From Chamaelirium japonicum (lineage: Eukaryota; Streptophyta; Magnoliopsida; Liliales; Melanthiaceae): a stretch of 64,000 bases of DNA. The stretch is taken from positions 41,463,949-41,527,948 of the forward strand of contig OX393553.1 of the NCBI GenBank assembly GCA_947650365.1, in the 5' to 3' direction. Positions 42,601-56,213 of the stretch are shown here, piece after piece. The translations under genes were made by a program, and so were the position numbers. Under the pieces are notes generated by a model. The model made no database searches, was not told the DNA's origin, and was given only the letters and a program-made list of their open reading frames with translations. How positions within the stretch are numbered: the stretch's first letter is position 1; every line of letters begins with the position of its first letter.

Positions 42601-43097
42601 TCCTTCGAATGATCCATTCTAATTCATACGGTCCCTTCTATTTCATTCATACGATCCATTCTAATTCATTCACACGAGCCATTCTAATTCATTCGTACGA
42701 TCCATTCTTATTCATTCGTACGATCCATTCTAATTCATTCGTACGATCCATTCTAATTCATTTGCACGATCCATTCTAATTCATTCGCACGATCCATTCT
42801 AATTCATTCGCATGATACATTCTAATTCATTCGTATGATCCATTCTAATTCAATCGTACGATCCATTCTAATTCATTCGCACGATCCATTCTAATTCATT
42901 CATACGATCCATTCTAATTCATTCATACAATCCATTCTAATTCATTCACACGAATGTATCCATTCTAATTCATTCGCACGATCCATTCTAATTCATTCGC
43001 ACGATCTATTCTAATTCTTTCATACGATCCATTCTAATTCAGTCGTACGATCCATTCTAATTCATTCGCACGATCCATTCTAATTCATTCGCACGAA
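39615..43097 (+). repeat. Array section 10: the longest single-orientation block, about 3.5 kb of F
   Basis: I found no orientation switch across about 3.48 kb. 28-bp variants occur at irregular spacing, some only a few units apart (for example near 41570, 41593 and 41647). A full composite CCCATGAATG block lies near 42035-42280 and resembles those near 25450, 32015 and 48240. Confidence 0.84.
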
Positions 43098-46000
43098 TGG
43101 ATCGTACGAATGAATTAGAATGGATACATTCGTGCGAATGAATTAGAATGGATCATACGAATGAGTAAGAATGAATCGTACGAATGAATTAGAAGGAAAT
43201 GGATTGTACGAATGAATTAGAATGGATCGTGCGAATGAATTAGAATGGATCGTACGTATGAATTAGAATGGATATATTCATGGGAATGAATAAGAATGGA
43301 TCGTACGAATGAATTAGAATGGATCGTACGAATAAATTAGAATGGATATATTCGTGCAAATGAATTAGAATGGATCGTATGAATGAATTAGAATGGATCG
43401 TACGAATGAATTAGAATGGATCCAATCTAATTCATTCATACAATCCATTCTAATTCATTCGCGTGAATGTACGATCCATTCTTACTCAATCGTACGATCC
43501 ATTCTAATTCATTCGCACGAATGTATCATTTCTAATTTATTCGTACGATCCATTCTAATTCATTCGCATAATCCATTCTAATTCATTCGTACGATCCATT
43601 CTAATACATTCGCACGAATGTATCCATTCTAATTCATTCGTACGATCCATTCTAATTTCTTCGTACGATCCATTCTTATTCATTCGCACGATCCATTCTA
43701 ATTCCTTCATTCTAATTCATTCGCACGAATATATCCATTCTAATTCATTCGTACGATCCATTCTAATTCATTCGCACAATCTATTCTAATTCATTCGTAC
43801 GATCCATTCAAATTTATTAGCACGATCCATTCTAATTCATTCATACAATCCATTCTAATTCTTTTGCACGAATGTATCCATTCTACTTCATTCGTACGAT
43901 CCATTCTAATTCATTCGTACGATCCATTCTAATACATTCACACGATCCATTCTAATTCATTCATACGATCCAATCTAATTCATTCGTACGATCCATTCTA
44001 ATTCATTCGCACAATCTATTCTAATTCATTCGCACGATCCATTCTAATTCATTAATACAATCCATTCTATTTCATTCGTACGATCCATTCTAATTCATTC
44101 GTACGATCCATTCTAATTCATTCGTACGATCCATTCTATTTCATTCGTACGATCTATTCTAATTCATTCATACGATCCATTCTAATTCAATCGCACGAAT
44201 GTATCCATTCTAATACATTCATACGATCCATTTTAATTCATTCGTACGATCCATTCTAATTCACTCATACGATCCATTCTAATTCATTCGCATGAATGTA
44301 TCCATTCTAATTCCTTCGTACGATCTATTCTAATTCATTCGTACGATCTATTCTAATTCATTCATACGATCCAATCTAATTCATTCGTACGATCCATTCT
44401 AATTCATTCATACGATCCATTCTAATTCATTCGCACGATCCATTCTAATTCATTCGCACGATCCATTCTAATTCATTCGTATGATCCATTCTAATTCGTT
44501 TGTACGACCCATTATATTTCATTCGTATGATCCATTCTAATTCCTTTGTACGATCCATTCCAATTCATAAGTACGATCCATTCTAATTCATTCATACGAT
44601 CCATTCTAATTCATTCGCACGAATGTATCCATTCTAATTCATTCGTACTATCCATTCTAATTCATTCGCACGATCCATTCTAATTCATTCATACGATCCA
44701 TTCTAATTCATTCGTACGATCCATTCTAATTCATTTGCACGATCCATTCTAATTCATTCGCACGAATGTATCCATTCAAATTCATTCGTATGATCCATTC
44801 TAATTCATTCGTACGATCCATTCTAATTCTTTCGCACGAATGTATCCATTCTAATTCATTCGCATGAATGTATCCATTCTAATTCATTCGTACGATCCAT
44901 TCTAATTCATTTGCATAATCTATTCTAATTCATTAGATCGTACGAAGGAATTAGAATGGATCGTACGAATGAATTAGAATGGATACATTCGTGCGAATGA
45001 ATTGGAATGGATCGTACGAATGCATTCATACGATCCATTCTAATTCATTCAGTCGAATGTATCCATTCTAATTCATTCGTATGATCCATTCTATTTCATT
45101 CGTACGATCCATTCTAATTCATTAGCACGATCCATTCTAATTCATTCGTACGATCCGTACGAATGAAATAGAATGGATCGTACAAATGAATTAGAGTTGA
45201 TACATTCGTGCGAATGAATTAGAATGGATCGTACGAATGAGTAAAAATGGATCGTACGAATGAATTAGAATGGATCGTATAAATGAATTAGAATGGATCG
45301 TACGAATGAATTAGAATGGATCGTATGAATGAATTAGAATGGATCGTGCAAATGAAATAGAATAGAATGATTCGTACGAATGAATTAGAATAGATTGTGC
45401 GAATGAATTAGATCGGATCGTACGAATAAAATAGAATGGATCGGTAAGAATGGATTGTACGAATGAATTAGAATGGATCGTGCGAATGAATTAGAATGGA
45501 TCGTACGAATGAATTAGAATGGATCGTACGAATGAGTAAAAATGGATCGTACGAATGAAATAGAATAGATTCTACAAATGAATTAGAATAGATTGTGCGA
45601 ATGAATTAGAATAGATCGTACGAATGAATTAGAATGGATACATTCATGCGAATGAATTAGAATGGAACGTACGAATGAATCAGAATGGATACATTCATGT
45701 GAAAGAATTAGTATGGATCGTATGAATGAATTAGATTGGATCGTATGATTGAATTAGAATGGATCGTGCGAATGAATTAGAATGGATCGTACAAATGAAT
45801 TAGAATAGATCGTATGAATGAATTAGAATGGATTGTGCGAATAAATTACAATGGATCATACGAATGAATTATAATGGATAAATTTGTGCGAATGAATTAG
45901 AATGTATTGTATGAATGAATTAGATTGGATCGTATAAATGAATTAGAATGGATCGTACGTATGAATTAGAATGGATACATTCATGGTAATGAATAAGAAT

Positions 46001-48455
46001 GGATCGTACGAAGGAATTAGAATGGATCGTGCGAATGAATTAGAATGGATCGTACGAATGAGTAAGAATGGATCATATGAATGAATTAGAATGGATCGTG
46101 CGAATGAATTCGAATGGATTGTGCGGATGAAATAGAATGGATACAAATGAATTAGAATGGATCATACGAATGAATTAGAATAGATCGTATGAGTGAATTC
46201 GAATGGATCGTGCGAATAAATTAGAATGGATTGTACGAATGAATTAGAATGGATCGTGCTAATGAGTAAGAATGGATCGTACAAATGAAAAAGAATGGAT
46301 TGTACGCGATCCATTCTAATTCCTTCGTACGATCCATTCTAATTCCTTTGTTCTAATTCATTCATACGATCCATTCTAATTCATTCGTACGATCCATTCT
46401 TACTCATTAGCACGATCCATTCTAATTCATTCGTACAATCCATTCTAATTCATTCGCACGATCCATTCAAATTCACTCATACGATCCATTCTAATTAATT
46501 CGTATGATCCACTCTAATTCATTTGTATCCATTCTATTTCATTCGCACGATCCATTCGAATTCATTCGCACGATCCATTCTAATTCATTCATACGATCCA
46601 ATCTAATTCATTCATACGGTCCATTCTAATTCATTCGTACGATCCATTCTAATTCATAAGTACGATCCATTCTAATTCATTCGTACGATCCATTCTAATT
46701 CATTCCCATGATCCATTCCAATTCCTTTGTACGATCAATTCTAATTCATTCCCTTGAATGTATCCATTCCATTCTAATTCATTCGCACGATCCATTCTAA
46801 TTCATTCATACGATCCAATCTAATTCATTCATACGATCCATTCTAATTCTTTCGTATGAATGTATCCATTCTAATTTATTCGTACGTTCCATTCTAATTC
46901 ATTCGCACGAATGTATCTATTCTAATTCATTCATACGATGTATTCTAATTCATTCGCACAATCTATTCTAATTCATTCGTACAATCCATTCTATTTCATT
47001 CGTACGATCCATTCTTACTCATTTGTACGATCCATTCTAATTCATTCGTACGATCCATTCTAATTCATTCGCACGATCCATTCTAATTCAATCGTACAAT
47101 CCATTCTTACCGATCCATTCTATTTCATTCGTACGATCCATTCTAATTCATTCGCACAATCTATTCTAATTCATTCGTACGATCCATTTTAATTCATTCG
47201 CACGATCCATTCTAATTCATTTGCACGATCCATTCTAATTCATTCATACAATCCATTCTAATTCTTTTGCACGAGCACGATCAATTCTAATTCATTCGCA
47301 CGAATGAATCCATTCTAATTCATTCGTACAATCCATTCTATTTCATTCGTACGATCCATTATTACTCATTCGTACGATCCATTCTAATTCATTCGCACGA
47401 ATGTATCCATTCTAATTCATTCGTACGATCCATTCTAATTCATTCGCACAATCTATTCTAATTCATTCGTACAATCCATTCTAATTCATTCGCACGAATG
47501 TATCCATTCTAATTCATTCATACGATCCATTCTAATTCATTCGTACAATTAATTAGAATGGATCATACGATTGAGTAAGAATGGATCGTACGAATGAAAT
47601 AGAATAGATCGTACGAATGAATTAGAATGGATCGTGTAAAAGAATTAGAATGGATTGTATGAATGAATTAGAATAGATCGTATGAATGAATTAGAATGGA
47701 TCGTGCGAATGAATTAGAATGGATCGTACGAAGGAATTAGAATGGATCATACGAATGAAATAGAATGGATCGTACGAAGGAATTAGAATGGTGTACGATC
47801 TATTCTATTTCATTCGTACAATCCATTCTTACTCAATCGTATGATCCATTCTAATTTATTCGTACGATCCATTCCATTCTAATTCATTCGCATCCATTCT
47901 AATTCCTTTGTACGATCCATTATAATTCATTCCCATGAATGTATCGATTCTAATTCATACGTACGATCCATTCTAATTCATTCATACGATCCAATCTAAT
48001 TCATTTGCACGAATATATCCATTCTAATTCATTCGTACGAAGCATTCTAATTCATTCGCACGATCCATTCTAATTCCTTCGTACGATCCATTCAAATTCA
48101 TTCGCACGATCCATTCTAATTCATTCATACGATCCATTCTAATTCATTCGTACGATCCATTATAATTCCTTCGTACGATCCATTCTAATTCCTTCGTACG
48201 ATCCATTCTAATTTCATTCGTATGATCCATTCTAATTCCTTCGTACGATCCATTCTTATTCATTCCCATGAATGTATCCATTCTAATTCATACGTACGAT
48301 CCATTCTAATTCATTTATACGATCCAATCTAATTCATTCATACAATCCATTCTAATTCATTCGCACGAATTTATGCATTCTAATTCATTCGTACGATCCA
48401 TTCAAATTCATTCGCACGAATGTATCCATTCTAATTCATTCGTACGATCCATTCC
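43097..48455. repeat. Array section 11: eight alternating blocks
   Basis: Orientation by eye: R 43097-43425, F to 44935, R to 45022, F to 45156, R to 46307, F to 47549, R to 47794, F to 48455. An R copy of the composite block lies at 45880-46015 and F copies near 47930 and 48240-48400, so the same block is present in both orientations within 2.5 kb. Confidence 0.83.
48240..48400 (+). repeat. Composite block A, reference F copy
   Basis: This is a string of linked variants: CTTATTCATTCCCATGAATG, TCATACGTACG, CATTTATACGATCCAATC, CATACAATCC, then CGCACGAATTTATCC. The same order recurs near 6590-6740, 25450-25700, 32015-32160 and 42035-42280 in F, and near 13560-13720, 18045-18150 and 45880-46015 in R. 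Several linked variants kept in order show that blocks of many units were copied and moved together. Confidence 0.8.
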
Positions 48456-51400
48456 GTGCGAATGAATTAGAATGTATGGTACGAATGAATTACAATGGAT
48501 CGTATGAATGAATTAGAATGGATCGTACAAAGGAATTAGAATGGATCGTATGAATGAATTAGAATGGATCGTGCGAATGAATTAGAATGGATCGTACGAA
48601 TGAATTAGAATGGATCCTACGAATGAATTAGAATGGTAACATTCGTGCAAAAGAATTAGAATGGATTGTATGAATGAATTAGAATGGATCGTGCGAATGA
48701 ATTAGAATGGATCGTACAAATGAATTAGAATGGATACATTCGTGCAAAAGAATTAGAATGGATTGTATGCATGAATTAGAATTGATCGTGCTAATGAATT
48801 AGAATGGATCGTACGAATGAATTAGAATAGATTGTGCGAATGAATTAGAATGGATCGTAGGAATGAATTAGAATGGATCGTAATAATGGATCGCACGAAT
48901 GTAATAGAATGGATCGTACGAATGAATTAGCATGGATCGTGCTAATGAATTAGAATGGAACGTACGAATGAATTAGAATAGATTGTGCGAATGAATTAGA
49001 ATGGATCGTACGAATGAATTAGAATGGATAAATTCGTGCGAATGAATTAGAATGGATTGTATGAATGAATTAGATTGGATCGTATAAATGAATTAGAATG
49101 GATCGTACGTATGAATTAGAATGGATAATTCATTCATACAATCCATTCTAATTCTTTCACACGATCCATTCTAATTCATTCGTACGATCCATTAGAATTC
49201 ATTCGTACGATCTATTCTAATTCATTCGCATGAATGTATCGAGATCCATTCTAATTCATTCGCACGATCCATTCTAATTCATTCGCACGATCCATCCTAA
49301 TTCATTCGTACAATCCATTCTTACTCATTCGTACGATCCATTCTAATTCATTCATACAATCCATTCCAATTCTTTTGCACGAATGTATCCATTCTAATTC
49401 ATTCGTACGATCCATTCTAATTCCTTCATACGATCCATTCTAATTCCTTCATACGATCCATTCTAATTCATTCCCATGAATGTATCCATTCTAATTGATA
49501 CGTATGATCCATTCTATTTTATTTATACGATCCAATCTAATTCATTCATACAATCCATTCTAATTCATTCGCACGATCCATTCTAATTCCTTCGTACGAT
49601 CCATTCTAATTCCTTCGTACGATCCATTCTAATTCATTCGTACGATCCATTCTAATTCATTAGCATGGATCGTGCTAATGAATTAGAATGGAACGTACGA
49701 ATGAATTAGAATGGATTGTACGAATGAATTAGAATGGATCGTACGAATGAAATAGAATGGATAGTACGAATGAATTAGAATAGATCATACGAATGAATTA
49801 GAATGGATACATTCATGTAAAAGAATTAGAATGGATCGTACGATTGAATTAGAATGGATACATTCATGCGAATGAATTAGAATGGATCGTACGTACGAAT
49901 GAATTAGAATGGATACATTCGTGCGAATGAATTAGAATGGATCGTACGAATGAAATAGAATGGATCGTACAAATGAATTAGAATGGATCGTGCTAATGAA
50001 TTAGAATGGATCGTACGAATGAATTAGAATAGATTGTGCGAATGAATTAGAATGGATCGTACGAATGAATTATAATGGATATATTCGTGCGAATGAATTA
50101 GAATGGATCGTATGAATGAATTAGAATGGATCGTGTGAATGAATTAGAATGGTCCGTACGAATGAATTAGAATGGATCGTACGAATGAATAAGAATGAAT
50201 ACATTCGTGCGAATGAATTAGAATGGATCATACGAATGAGTAAGAATGGATCGTACGAATGAATTAGAATGGATCGCATCTAATTCATTCGTACGATCTA
50301 TTCTAATTCATTCGCACGATCCATTCTAATTCATTAATACGATCCATTCTAATTCATTCATACGACGCACGATCCATTCTAATTCATTCATACGATCCAA
50401 TCTAATTCATTCATACGATCCATTCTAATTCATTCGTATGTATCCATTCTAATTCATTCATACGATCTATTCTAATTCATTCATACAATCCATTCTAATT
50501 TATTCGCATGAATGTATCCATTCTAATTCATTCGTTTGATCCATTCTAATTCATTCGCACGATCCATTCTAATTCATTCATACAATCCATTCTAATTCTT
50601 TTGCACGAATGTATCCATTCTAATTCATTCGTACGATCCATTCTAATTCCTTCGTACGATCCATTCTAATTCCTTCATACGATCCATTCTATTTCATTCG
50701 TATGATCCATTCTAATTCATTCGTATGATCCATTCTATTTCATTCGTACGATCCATTCTTACTCATTCGTACGATCCAGTCTAATTCATTCGCACTAATG
50801 TATCCATTCTAATTCCTTCGTACGATCCATTCTAATTCATTCACACGATCCATTCTAATTTATTAGTGTAATCTATTCTAATTCATTCATACGATCCATT
50901 CTAATTCATTTGCACGAATGTATCCATTCTAATTCATTCGTACGATCCATTCTAATTCCTTCGTACGAATGTATCCACTCTAATTCATTCGTACGATCCA
51001 TTCTAATTCATTCGCACGATCCATTCTAATTCATTCGTACGATCCAATCTAATTCATTTGCACGATCCATTCTAATTCATTCGTCGTACGAAGGAATTAG
51101 AATGGATACATTCGTGCGAATGAATTAGAATGGATCGTACGAATGAATTAGAATGGATCGTATTAATGAATTAGAATGGATCGTGCAAATGAATTAGAAT
51201 GGATCATACGAATGAATTAGAATGGATCGTACGAATGAATTAGAATGAATCGTATAAATTAATTAGAATGGATCGTGCGAATGAATTAGAATGGATCGTG
51301 CGAATGAATTAGAATGGATCGTACGAATGAATTAGAATGGATCGTGCGAATGAATTAGAATGGATCGTATGAATGAATTAGAATGGATCGTGCGAATGAA

Positions 51401-51800
51401 TTAGATTGGATCGTACGAATAAATTAGAATGGATACATTCGTGCGAATGAATTAGAATGGATTGTATGAATGAATTAATGGATCGTATGAATGAATTAGA
51501 ATGGATCGTGCGAATGAATTAGAATGAATCGTACGAATGAATTAGAATGGATCGTATGAATGAATTAGAATGGATCGTGCGAATGAGTTAGAATGGATCG
51601 TGCGAATGAGTTAGAATGGATCGTGCGAATGAATTAGAATGGATACATTCGTGCGAATGAATTAGAATGGATTGTATGAATGAATTAGAATGGATCGTAC
51701 GAATGAATTAGAATGGAACGTACGAATTAATTAGAATGGATACATTCGTGCGAATGAATTAGAATGGATCATACGAATGAGTAAGAATGGATCGTACGAC
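48455..51800. repeat. Array section 12: five alternating blocks
   Basis: Orientation by eye: R 48455-49127, F to 49666, R to 50278, F to 51086, R to 51800. The R block 48455-49127 ends inside a composite block (CGTACGTATGAATTAG then GGATAATTCATTC), so an inversion breakpoint cut that block. A similar cut block occurs near 57000-57076. Confidence 0.82.
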
Positions 51801-52700
51801 CCATTATATTTTATTCGTATGATCCATTCTAATTCCTTTGTACGATTCATTCAAATTCATTTCCATGAATGTATCCATTTTAATTCATATGTACGATCCA
51901 TTCTAATTGATTCGCACAATCTATTCTAATTCATTCATACGATCCATTCTAATTCATTCGCACGAATGTATCCATACGAATGAAATATAATGGGTCGTAC
52001 AAAGGAATTAGAATGGATCGTATGAAGGAATTAGAATGGATTGTTTGAATGAATTAGAATGAATTCGTACGATCCATTCGAATTCATTCATACGATCCAT
52101 TCTAATTCATTCGTACGATCCATTCTAATACGAATGAATTAGAATGGATCGTGTGAAAGAATTAGAATGGATTGTATGAATGAATTAGAATGGATCGTAT
52201 GAATGAATTAAATTGGATCATATTAGTGAATTAGAATGGATCGTGCGAATGAATTAGAATGGATCGTACGAATGAATTAGAATGGATCGTATGAATGAAT
52301 TAGAATGGATCGTGCGAATGAATTAGAATGGATCGTATGATACGAATGAAATATAATGGGTCGTACAAAGGAATTAGAATGGATCGTACGAAGGAATTAG
52401 AATGGATCGTATGAAGGAATTAGAATGGATCGTACGAATGAATTAGAATGGATACATTCGTGCGAATGAATTAGATTGGATCGTACGAATGAGTAAGAAT
52501 GGATCGTACGAATGAAATAGAATGGATCGTACGAATGAATTAGAATGGATCGTGCAAATGAATTAGAATGGATCGTACGAATGAATTAGAGTGGATACAT
52601 TCGTACGAAGGAATTAGAATGGATCATACGAATGAATTAGAATGGATACATTCGTGCGAATGAATTAGAATGGATCGTATGAATGAATTAGAATGGATTG
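51796..52700. repeat. Segmental duplication copy 1 (offset 2075 bp; partner 53871-54775)
   Basis: Four independent markers keep the exact offset of 2075: CTTTGTACGA (51836/53911), TGGGTCGTAC (51991/54066), GTGTGAAAG (52151/54226) and GTGGATACATTCG (52591/54666). The copies share three orientation switches. Matching falls off at about 51796 on the left, where copy 1 has R units and copy 2 has F. On the right it fades after about 52700. Confidence 0.88.
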
Positions 52701-54204
52701 TATGAATGAATTAGAATGGATCGTACGAATGAATTAGAATGGATCATACGAATTAATTAGAATGGATACATTCGTGCGAATGAATTAGAATGGATCATAC
52801 GAATGAGTAAGAATGGATCGTACGAATGAATTTGAATGGATTGTGCGAACGAAATATAATGGGTCGTACAAAGGAATTAGAATGGATCGTACGTGAATTA
52901 GAATGGATCGTACGTATGAATTAGAATGGATTCATTCGTGCGAATGAATTAGAATGGATCGTGCTAATGAATTAGAATGGATCGTACGAATGAATTAGAA
53001 TGGATCGTACGAATGAATTAGAATGGATCGTGCGAATGAATTAGAATGGATCATACGAATGAGTAAGAATGGATCGTGCGAATGAAATAGAATGTATTGT
53101 ACGAATGAATTAGAATGGATCGTACGAATGAATTAGAATGGATCGTATGAATGAATTAGAATGGATCGTATGAATGAATTAGATTGGATCGTATGAATGA
53201 ATTAGAATGGATCGTGCGAATGAATTAGAATGGATCATACGAATAAATTAGAACGGATACATTCTTGCGAAAGAATTAGAATAGATCGTATGAATGAATT
53301 AGAATGGGTCGTATGAATGAATTAGAATGGATCGTACGAATGAATTAGAATGATCGTACGAATGAATTAGAATGGATCATACGAATGAATAAGAATGGAT
53401 CGTACGAATGAAATAGAATTAATAGTACGAATGAATTAGACTGGATCGTACGAATGAATTAGAATGGATCATGTGAAAGAATTAGAATGGATTGTATAAA
53501 TGAATTAGAATGGATCGTACGAATTAATTAGAATGGATCGTATGAATGAATTCGAATGGATCGTACGAATTCATTCTAATTCATTCATACAATCCATTCT
53601 AATTCCTTCGTACGATCCATTCTAATTCCTTTGTACGACCCATTATATTTCATTCGTATGGATACATTCGTGCGAATAAATTAGAATGGATCGTATGAAT
53701 GAATTAGAATAGATTGTGCGAATGAATTAGAATGGATCGTACGTATGAATTAGAATGGATACATTCATGGGAATGAATTAGAATGGATCGTACAAAGGAA
53801 TTAGAATGGATCATACGAATGAAATATAATGGGTCGTACAAAGGAATTAGATCCATTCTAATTCCATTGTATGACCCTTTATATTTCATTCGTATGATCC
53901 ATTCTAATTCCTTTGTACGATCCATTCAAATTCATTCCCATGAATGTATCCATTCTAATTTATATGTACGATCCATTCTAATTCATTCGCACAATCTATT
54001 CTAATTCATTCATACGATCCATTCTAATTCATTCGCACGAATGTATCCATACGAATGAAATATAATGGGTCGTACAAAGGAATTAGAATGGATCATACGA
54101 AGGAATTAGAATGGATTATATGAATAAATTAGAATAAATTCGTACGATCCATTCGAATTCATTCATACGATCCATTCTAATTCATTCGTACGATCCATTC
54201 TAAT
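51800..54204. repeat. Array section 13: duplicated segment and nested palindrome
   Basis: Orientation by eye: F 51800-51974, R to 52065, F to 52129, R to 53570, F to 53658, R to 53850, F to 54049, R to 54142, F to 54204. From 53505 to 54203 the order R F R | F R F is mirror-symmetric. The right half of that palindrome is a copy of 51796 onward. Confidence 0.85.
53505..54203. repeat. Nested imperfect palindrome of about 700 bp, centre near 53,854
   Basis: The left arm (53505-53849) and right arm (53859-54203) are near-identical reverse complements around a 9-nt spacer at 53850-53858. The match holds through every internal orientation switch and through rare markers (GAATTCGAATGG, ACCCATTATATTTC, CCCATGAATG). 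Frames on opposite strands at 53704-53925 and 53783-54004 encode nearly the same peptide, which independently places the centre at 53,854. This is two copies of one segment in opposite orientation, not chance satellite symmetry. Confidence 0.9.
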
Positions 54205-56213
54205 ACGAATGAATTAGAATGGATCGTGTGAAAGAATTAGAATGGATTGTATGAATGAATTAGAATGGATCGTATGAATGAATTAAATTGGATCGTATTA
54301 ATGAATTAGAATGGATCGTGCGAATGAATTAGAATGGATCGTACGAATGAATTAGAATGGATCGTATGAATGAATTAGAATGGATCGTGCGAATGAATTA
54401 GAATGGATCGTACGATACGAATGAAATATAATGGGTCGTACAAAGGAATTAGAATGGATCGTACGAAGGAATTAGAATTGATTATACGAAGGAATTAGAA
54501 TGGATCGTACGAATGAATAAGAATGGATACATTCATGCGAATGAATTAGAATGGATCGTACGAATGAGTAAGAATGGATCGTACGAATGAAATAGAATCG
54601 ATTGTACTAATTAATTAGAATGGATCGTGCAAATGAATTAGAATGGATCGTACGAATGAATTAGAGTGGATACATTCGTACGAAGGAATTAGAATGGATC
54701 GTACGAATGAATTAGAATGGATACATTCGTGCGAATGAATTAGAATGGATCGTATGAATGAATTAGAATGGATCGTACGAATGAATTAGAATGGATCGTA
54801 CGAATGAATTAGAATGGATCGTACGAATGAATTAGAATGAATCGTGCGAATGAATTAGAATGGATCGTATGAATGAATTAGAATGGATCGTACGAATGAA
54901 TTAGAATGGATCGTACGAATGAATTAGAATGGATCGTGCGAATAAATTAGAATGGATCGTGCGAATGAATTAGAATGGATCATACGAATGAGTAAGAATG
55001 GATCGTACGAATGAAATAGAATGGATTGTACGAATGAATTAGAATGGATCGTACGAATGAATTAGAATGTATCGTACGAATGAATTAAAATGGATCGTAT
55101 GAATGAATTAGATTGGATCGTATGAATGAACTAGAATGAATCTTGCGAATGAATTAGAATGGATCGTACGAATGAATTAGAACGGATATATTCGTGCGAA
55201 AGAATTAGAATAGATCGTATGAATGAATTAGAATGGATCGTATGAATGAATTAGAATGGATCGTACGAATGAATAAGAATGGCTCGTATGAATGAATTAG
55301 AATGGATCATACGAATGAGTAAGAATGGATCGTACGAATGAAATAGAATGGATAGTACGAATGAATTAGAATGGATCGTACGAATGAATTAGAATGGATC
55401 GTATGAATGAATTAGAATGGATCGTGTGAATGAATTAGATTGGATCGTATGAATGAATTAGATTGGATCGTATTAATGAATTAGAATGGATCGTACGAAT
55501 TAATTAGAATGGATCGTACGAATGAATTAGAATGGATAAATTTGTGCGAATGAATTAGAATGGATCAAATTAGAATGGATCGTACGAAGGAATTAGAATG
55601 GATCGTACGAATGAATTAGAATAGATCATACGAATGAATTATAATGGATACATTCGTGCGAATGAATTAGAATGGATCGTGCGAATGAATTAGAATGGAT
55701 CATGCAAATGAATTAGAATGGATACATTCGTGCGAATGAATTAGAATGGATCGTATTAAGGAATTAGAATGGATACGAATGAATTAGAATGGAATGGATC
55801 GTACTTATGAATTAGAATGGATCGTACGAATGAATTTGAATGGATACATTCGTGCGAATGAAATAGAATGGATCGTATGAATGAATTAGAATGGATCGTA
55901 CGAATGAATTAGAATAGATCGTATGAATGAATTAGAATGAATCGTATGAGTGAATTCGAATGGATTGTGCGAATGAATTAGAATGGATCGTATGAATGAA
56001 TTAGAATGGATACATTCATGCGAATGAATTAGAATGGGTCATACGAATGAATTAGAATGGATCGTATGAATGAATTAGTGTGGATACATTCGTGCGAATG
56101 AATTAGAATGGATCGTACGGATGAGTAAGAATGGATCGTACGAATAAAATAGAATGGATCGTACGTATCAATTAGAATAGATCGTACGAATGAATTAGAA
56201 TAGATTGTGTGAC
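54204..56213 (-). repeat. Array section 14: about 2.0 kb of R units
   Basis: Single R orientation. The left part, to about 54775, is copy 2 of the 2075-bp duplication. An irregular stretch with partial units (GGATACGAATG, GGAATGGATC) occurs near 55770-55800. No non-satellite sequence is seen. Confidence 0.83.
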
